Below, in pieces: positions 57,632-64,000 of a stretch of DNA of 64,000 nt. A program made the translations under genes and the position numbers. Source of the stretch: Mesorhabditis belari. Taxonomy: Eukaryota; Nematoda; Chromadorea; Rhabditida; Rhabditidae. The notes under the pieces are model-generated. The model was not told the origin of the DNA. It saw only the letters and a list, made by a program, of their open reading frames with translations, and made no database searches. Position 1 is the stretch's first letter, and every line of letters starts with the position of its first letter. The stretch is from NCBI GenBank assembly GCA_958450365.1, contig CAUEEP010000895.1, positions 475,001 to 539,000 on the forward strand, written 5' to 3'.

Positions 57632-60600
57632 TCATTCTGCGTCCTCGTCTTCTTCCTCTTCAGTGTTCGTACTTTCGTCGTCTCGTTGTTCTTCCTTGGG
57701 CTCATCGCGAATTAGTGAGGCTAAAATTTTTAAATAGCAATAATGGCTGAAATTATAGCCTAGATACTAATTAAACCAGTAGTCCTTCTATATTTTACTA
57801 CAAACCTAAGCTCTTGGCTTTAGTTAAACTATATCACAAGCCAAACCTCTCCTTTGTAGACACCGCTGATCACACGGTAGATTCTCTCGACTCATCGACA
57901 AAGCCAAATTCATCGTCGACATCGTTTGCACTTGGGCGAGCGCTTGTTGAGCCTAAAACAAAAAGAATTGTTTTATATTTTGATCACTAATTCACTTCAC
58001 GTTTCATTGAATGAGTGCAAGTGCGTGTTTCACACAAAGTGTAAAGTGTGCATTTCAACTCAACGCAAATTTTCCCACGGTTTCCATATCCATTAGCGCA
58101 AAAGATTCGCGATCAGTGAGTTAATAAATTATAAAAAACAATCATTTGAATGTAAGATGGAATTACTAGAATCTTTCCAGGAAACATGCTAAAATCCTAG
58201 GAAAAAAAGCTTTGAATCAAATTTTAGTCTTTACTCAACGTTTTTTTCCATTTAAGCACTCGAATCGTCCCAATTAAACAAACTTTGAATTGTTCCTGTT
58301 TCTTTGCCAATTTCACACTTTCCGGCTCGGCGGGGAACATCAATTTCAGAAACCACGTCACCCCGAAGACCGTATTCTAAAAACATGCAAAGTGATAAAT
58401 AAGAAAACAGATAACTCACAATAAAGCAGGACATGAAAAAGACTCGGTAGAAGAAAATCTAAAAAGCGTTGAGTGATTGCAGTTAAAGCAGCATTTACTT
58501 GAAGAAACTCGGGTGATCGTTCAACGGTGTTCGAGCAAGTGTCATCTTCCGGTGCCAGTGAGCAAGGAGTCTTGTACATCCCATAAAATCTAAAAAAGCA
58601 TAGAATCTTTCTAGATAATCACAAAGTAATTGCATACCTGCATTCAGTGACATTCTTGTGCATTGATCGACTGATCGTCATGTTTCTCGTGTCGAATCGA
58701 GCGTAGACAAAGTCGAAATACTCAGCACCTGAAACAAAAAAAAAGACTAGTTGAATAAAAATAATTGAAACTCACCAAGTCCATATTGAGTTGCATTATG
58801 AAAATTCTTGAAAACATAGACGAGTCGAGGCACGATATCCGTTGTGAACGCCAACACAAAGCCCTAAGAATAAATCAGCTGAAAGAAAACCCTCTAACCA
58901 AATCACTCACATTGAAAGGTACAGCAAAAGTAGCAATCATATTCAACAATTTCATCCAAATACCAATGGATGGGGCCATTTTCGGGGTTGCACGACGAGC
59001 CATCTTCGTCCACTAAAAGCGCAATATTTTGATCAAATAAATAGGAAAAAAAAATACCTTGATTGCATCAGCTCGTAAACATATGATGTTAACTATTAAG
59101 GCAAGGAATGGTGCAAATGGGAATGAAGCCGAAAAGAGCACAACAAACGAGAATTGAATTACTAAAAGGAATCAATCACATAAACATTTGTTAAAAGTTT
59201 ACTCAATCTCAAATGATCGTAGCAGAGCTGTTGCTTGGAGAATTGCGGCAAGAAGAAATCCCGTTCCCACGGTGGTAAATAGCAACCCTTTTGCGAGCGA
59301 AGGCACACACGTCGAAAGACACCATACACCCAACTAAAGAACAATAATTAAAGTAATTTGAGTTCAAATTTACGTCCACTTACATCCAAAACGCCTTGAA
59401 GATCTCTCGGAATATTTGCGTAAAGCAAAAGAACACAATCATCGCCTGATCAAGCTCCTAAAAGTAGTCGGTTTCGTTGCTTTTTCTTTAATCCATGCAC
59501 CCACCTCCATACATGTGTAGCTGCAAGTATCGACAAACCATTTCACCCATGGCCCATTAAAACTCAACAAATTCGATTCGCTGCCAAAACGAACCGCCCA
59601 AATAGATACCCTGAAACAAATGCGTTTACAAAGCTAGATAAAAAAATGCTCACATTGTTCTCACAAACACAATGTAGAAAAGTGGAGCGAAGTAGTCGAG
59701 AAACTAAATGATGCAAAAATGATAAATTTACAAACAAAACACAAAATACTTCAAAGATAAAGATCATCTTCGAGTATTGATCATCAAAAGCTCGTTGCGT
59801 CTTCGGGTTCTCCCATTCCACAATCCATAAACACGTTTTCTGACTGATCTAAAAAATAAAAGAATAAAATGAATTCCTTTTAAAAAGAACACACCCAATT
59901 CAGCAATAAAATTGTACCCGAGTGTACAAGGGCGGCCACGATCGCAGCTCCAATGATAGTAAATCTAAATTCGAAAGGTCAAATGCAACCAAGAAACTTT
60001 AAATCTCACCTATCAAGTGGATGATTCAAAATGTGCAACATAGCGGACCGAATGTGATATTTGAGGAGAAGACACCCGAAATTCACCCCCAGAATCATAA
60101 CCACCTAAAAATTAACAGTAAGATATTATTCAAAGCTTTAATCGAACTATTTATAACCAATTCCAGCACCAACCATGAGCACGATGGTGAGCGTTTGAAG
60201 GGAAAGAACGCTGAGACGGTGAAGTTTCGAATGAGCCGGCTCTTTTCTCCCAGTGATTGCGTTAAACGTGTGACGTTTCACGTTTGCTCGCACAAACTCT
60301 GGTCGTAGCATTTCCTGAAGAAAAAACGTGAATTGAAAAAGAATTTCAAGAAGACATTTTATCCTGTTTTAAAAGAGTTTTAGAAGGAGTTATGTAGTTA
60401 AAATTAACCTCATCATAGACGTTGTCCATCAAGAACCATCGATGCACAAAGCGGGCCTCTTGCCGTCGCAGATATTGAACGAAGATTGCCGCCCAAATGC
60501 AGATGATCATCGAGTGGATGAGTGGAGCAAGTGAATGCGATGTGTAGACAAGAGCCAACTAAAAAGAAAATCGTTTAAATAACAAAGATACGTAAACAGA

Positions 60601-62717
60601 TATTGAAATAGTATTTCCTAGTGATGATAATTCAAAATCAGCTTTTAATTTGCCTCATTGCACATCTTTCCCAAACAAACTTTCATATTTTAAAATCATT
60701 CACCGGATGATCGCAAATATGTGTCAAAGATTCGAAATCACAATTGAGAGAGCATTGCGGGCAGATCAAGATCTCTTTTGTAGCATTTCTGTACTCTTGA
60801 CACACACCGCGTGGAATCACTCGTTCACTCAATCTAAAAAAAGAACCGATAATTTATTTTTAGCAGCTTCACTTACATATTCAACTTATGCGATGCTCCA
60901 TCTTGCCATGTAGAGAAAAGCTAAACAAACCAAGATGGTTTTAAATTTTAAATATCAAGCTACCCGAAAAATGACACTGGGCAATGAGGCGAGCACGAGC
61001 CATGAGATGTATGATCCAAAGAAGACAAAGTAGAGAGCGATTTGTGGGCCGAAATATGATCTAAACAATGATCTTTGATTCATTTTGTTTCAAAACGCTT
61101 ACCTAACCACATCCAATGGTTGCTGCATGAAGAGGGCAAAGAACGACGCCCAATGGAAGCTCAACCACTCTCTTTCTGTCGTCTCCTCATCGTCGTTTCC
61201 TTCTTCGTTTCCAACAGATTCTTTGCGTTTACTCAGCTTTCTTGCCAATTCACTCGGCTATAATAAAATCTATGATTTCAAAGATTATGCCTTTAAAATA
61301 CCTCATGTAGTGGATAGGCGGTTGTGTAGATGTTTTGATTGAGCATGCTCTGGAGGCCAACCTAAAGAAAAAGAGCTTTAGAGGCCTAAAGAAAGACCTA
61401 AAGAAAGAAAACTTGTTTGTGCTTGCTAGTCTCAAGCTTTGTACATCTAATAGAGCAAGAAATGCACCGTCTATTTAAATATTTGCCCCCTTTTTCTTTT
61501 TCATCAAACCATTATTACCATTTCATTTTCGTGATGCGGCCCGTAATTCGTTCTCGCGAGAAGATCCCGTACAACCAACGCTCGATCCGACAAACTCCAC
61601 CCGCCTGGTTGTTGTTGCTGTTCGTTGCTAAACACAGATTTATCCAGAGTTTAAAAAGTCTAAAGCAACCTATGTGGTTCCGGTTCCTCCTGTCGCCAAA
61701 ACATAAAGAAGCGAAAAAATTGCACCACCGTCGTCTTGTAATCGGGCAGAGTCCATTTGTTCTAAAAACGATATTAAACAAAGTCTTTTAAACACCAAAG
61801 CTCGCCATTTTCTTTTTGAGTCCAATGATGTCCGAGTGTTTCTCCAAAATGTGGCTCGGCGCATGAACAAGGACAAAATAGCGGCGCTTAGCCTAAAAAG
61901 TAAAAGTGCAACATAAACAAGGTTGAGATCAAATATTTAGCAGATTACAATGTTTAAATTATCGTTCCAGTTTCAGGCTTTTCAATTGGAAATAGCTTTA
62001 ACTTTCGAGAGTGTTTAAACAAAATAGTATTGCCAAATTTCTAAACGAAAGAACATGAAAAGGCTTACTTGATGGGCGGAGACAATGCGAATTTTGAGGC
62101 CAGCCTCGATGAGCCGTCGTTGGTAGATTTGGCGATATTGGCGGCGTTGACGAAGGATCTCGGCACGCTGAAAGAAAACGAACATTGTCAATGCAACTTA
62201 ATAAGTTCAACAAAAAGATTACCGTATCCGGTATTGGATGCGGCAAACTAACAAGGGTGGACACATGGCCAACAAGACGGACATGCGGCTCGAAGATGTC
62301 CCTCCATTTATCCACTGGCTCTCGATATACCAACACATAGTCGATCTGAAAACAAACCCATCAAATCTATAAAGCTATTTATCATATTTAGAAGTAATTA
62401 TTAAAGAAAACTCGAAAGATATTTGAAGATGGAAACAAAAAAATGGCAAGGATTTAAACCATTCACATATTTTGAGCCAATTGAAGCTGATTATCAACAT
62501 CAATACAACGTCAATTTAGCATCAAAGTGATTAAGATTCAGAAATTCGGAAAGTAAGCATCATTTACAAGCAGATTTCAATTCTACACCCAGTGCAAACA
62601 CATTTACACAGCAAATAGTGTAGGCGGGCAATGCAGATAAGTACAAGTTAGCTATTTAAAATAAAACAAAACAAAAGAAATACTCACTTTGAGCTCACCG
62701 TCGCTACTCGTTTCCAT
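57632..62717 (-). CDS. Anoctamin (TMEM16 family) membrane protein
   Basis: About 22 exons from 62688-62717 (METSSDGELK) to a stop at 57632. N-terminal exons: 62223-62345, 62069-62167, 61794-61892, 61670-61761, 61519-61627, 61302-61361, 61103-61257, 60964-61060. The cytosolic dimerisation part has IDYVLVYREP, RQIYQRRLIEAGLKIR and VLVHAP; then SDRALVVRDLLARTNYGP and VGLQSMLNQNIYTTAYPLHE. The first helix region is SYFGPQIALYFVFFGSYISW. A Cys-rich outer loop (ILICPQCSLNCDFESL, ICDHP) is the kind seen in ANO1-7/9, not ANO8/10. Later come HSMIICIWAAIFVQYLRRQE, LPPWERDFFLPQF, QFSFVVLFSASFPFAPFLAL and SIGIWMKLLNM, then FPAEPESVKLAKKQEQF. The tail is very acidic (TNTEEEEDEDAE). Anoctamins are dimeric Ca-activated chloride channels or lipid scramblases; which activity applies here cannot be read. 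The last two splice joins are the least certain. Confidence 0.85.
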
Positions 62718-62871
62718 TTGATGAGTTGAAAGAAATGAAAATTTTTCGCAAAACTCTCGTTTAATATATATACTTTAAATGGAAATTTCGCGTAAATTGT
62801 CTCGTTTTTGACGTTGTTAATTGAAAACAGTATTTTGGGGTGGTTATTTTACGCCAACTTTTTAGCGCAAC

Positions 62872-63185
62872 TATCGTAAATACTGTAGTAGTACTTTGTA
62901 ATAAACTGTAATGTAATAGTAATAGTAAATACTCCACCCACCCCCCCTTCGTACAGTCGCGTAGTCGCAAAAGTTTTTTAGTATTTCATTTTTTTCAAAG
63001 CCCCCGTACTTTCAAAAAATGCGCCTTTGGTATCAAAAAATAGCCCTGAATTTCAGCTATTTTTTGATACCTAAACGAGCATTGTAGCATAAACCAGTGT
63101 CGAGAAAAACTCGTTCAAAGCTAGACTACGCAACACTCCGCACCGTCATTATGGGGGGTGGGGTACTATTACAATATTTACGGTA
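62872..63185. mobile_element. Palindromic MITE, family B, copy 6
   Basis: Starts TATCGTAAATACTGTAGTAG and ends TTACAATATTTACGGTA. The left arm has an extra insertion (TTTGTAATAAACTGTAATG). The core matches the other copies. It lies just upstream of the anoctamin start. Confidence 0.8.
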
Positions 63186-63814
63186 GGCAAAATTGTGTCA
63201 AAATACCTTTTATTCATATAAAAGCTCTGAAATTGATGGAAAAAAATGAATAAGATCAGCTTTCCTATCTTTTTAGGAGCTATCTATCTCTATCTTTTTA
63301 AAATCTTAAGCTCAATGTGATTTTTGGTTTGAATCGCTTTTCTGAATTCATTACAGAACGAAAAATTGACTTAAGATAACTTTTGGATAACTTTACATTC
63401 GTGATTTCACGAGATTTCACTTGGCAATACTTTGATCTAAACTTATAGAAACTCTTTTACAATTTCTTCACTCATCCAACATCCTATTCTTCCTCCTTTT
63501 TCCCCTTCAATAATCCCTATTCACTTTTCTTTTCTATTCAACCATTTCCCCCTTTATTCTTGACCAATCTTTAGTTGATTTTGTTGATTTTGGTGTCATT
63601 TTGTAGATCTCAACAAGTGTAACAAAATGACATCAAAATCATAAAAATTGGCCCAGTTGAACAAGGTTTATAGTATTAAAAGTAACAAATATTTATTTTA
63701 TAGTATTTATTGAATAGTATTTATTGAATAGTATTTATTTAATAATATTTATTCAATAATATTTATTCAATAATATTTATTCAATAATATTTGAATATTA
63801 TAAAGAATATCTAT
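63186..63814. other. Intergenic with AT-rich tandem repeat
   Basis: 63690-63795 consists of ATAGTATTTATTGA / ATAATATTTATTCA units. No gene is seen. Confidence 0.6.
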
Positions 63815-63958
63815 TCAATGATCAGTTAATGGTTTAGTGGGTGGAGGAGAATATTTGAAGACGATTCCTGTATCGGATGGAAGTGCGAGAGTCTTTTCGG
63901 AGAGATTCAACAAATTACGCGATCGCCATTCAATCGAATTTGAAGTAGCGACAACAAT
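63815..63958 (-). CDS. Last exon of an unidentified gene leaving the window
   Basis: The minus strand after an acceptor AAAATTCCAG at 63959 is open for 47 codons to TGA at 63815: it begins IVVATSNSIEWRSRNLLN and ends YSPPPTKPLTDH. No domain can be recognised in so short a piece. The clean acceptor and ordinary composition support a real exon. Confidence 0.55.
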   Translation of the reverse strand: MVVATSNSIEWRSRNLLNLSEKTLALPSDTGIVFKYSPPPTKPLTDH

Positions 63959-64000
63959 CTGGAATTTTATTTTAGAATTTGTAATTTTATTTGTAAATCT

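Noticed and set aside
57850..58000. Separate small gene near the anoctamin 3' end
   Set aside because: The exon follows in phase from the conserved anoctamin C-terminus and leads into the acidic tail, so it is treated as part of that gene.

Overview
This window looks like nuclear DNA of a rhabditid-type nematode. The genes have many short introns (often 36-60 bp, ending in a T-rich stretch plus TTTAG or TTTCAG), several first exons sit just after a trans-splice-like acceptor, and the gene families fit: CLEC-type vWA/C-type-lectin protein, saposin-like (SPP) proteins, a KLE-2-type condensin II kleisin and a BRA/BS69-type MYND protein. Three short loci resemble spliced-leader (SL1) RNA genes. 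I cannot name the species. All gene models were spliced by eye from reading frame, splice sites and phase.

Layout. 1-2612: a DNA transposon with 254-bp terminal inverted repeats (TIRs) and a broken DDE transposase gene. 2613-4595: intergenic with two decayed tRNA-like sequences. 4596-10483 (+): a membrane-anchored or secreted protein with a Thr/Ser-rich stalk, a vWA domain and a C-type lectin domain. 11163-12479, 17529-18616 and 19948-20984 (+): three saposin-like genes among minisatellites and MITEs. 21319-22972 (-): a TEX264-like ER-phagy receptor homologue. 22973-25965: intergenic, with a palindromic element and a small MITE. 25966-31036 (+): the condensin II kleisin gene kle-2 in 25 exons. 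32955-37594 (-): REXO1-type RNA exonuclease. 37900-38807 (-): BRA/ZMYND11-type coiled-coil plus MYND protein. 39570-42439 (-): phosphoglucomutase. 42440-47158: repeat-rich intergenic DNA with nested palindromic elements, a mariner derivative and one SL-like RNA locus. 47159-52818 (+): TMEM144-family transporter with introns full of repeats. 52819-56862: two further SL-like RNA loci and a second mariner derivative. 56863-57422 (+): a small secreted peptide with a KR cleavage site and a C-terminal Gly, a candidate amidated neuropeptide or hormone. 57632-62717 (-): an anoctamin (TMEM16). 63815-63958 (-): the last exon of a gene that leaves the window.

The genes are not one pathway. The vWA-lectin gene and the saposin trio look like a secreted, possibly gut or immune, accessory cluster in minisatellite-rich DNA. 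The rest are conserved housekeeping or membrane genes. The (-) genes for PGM, BRA-like and REXO1 are head-to-tail; the last two are 305 bp apart and could be an operon. The most notable signals are the SL1-like RNA loci with a conserved upstream box at fixed spacing, the candidate amidated peptide gene, and a group of TA-flanked palindromic MITEs, one nested inside another and one inserted exactly at a splice donor.
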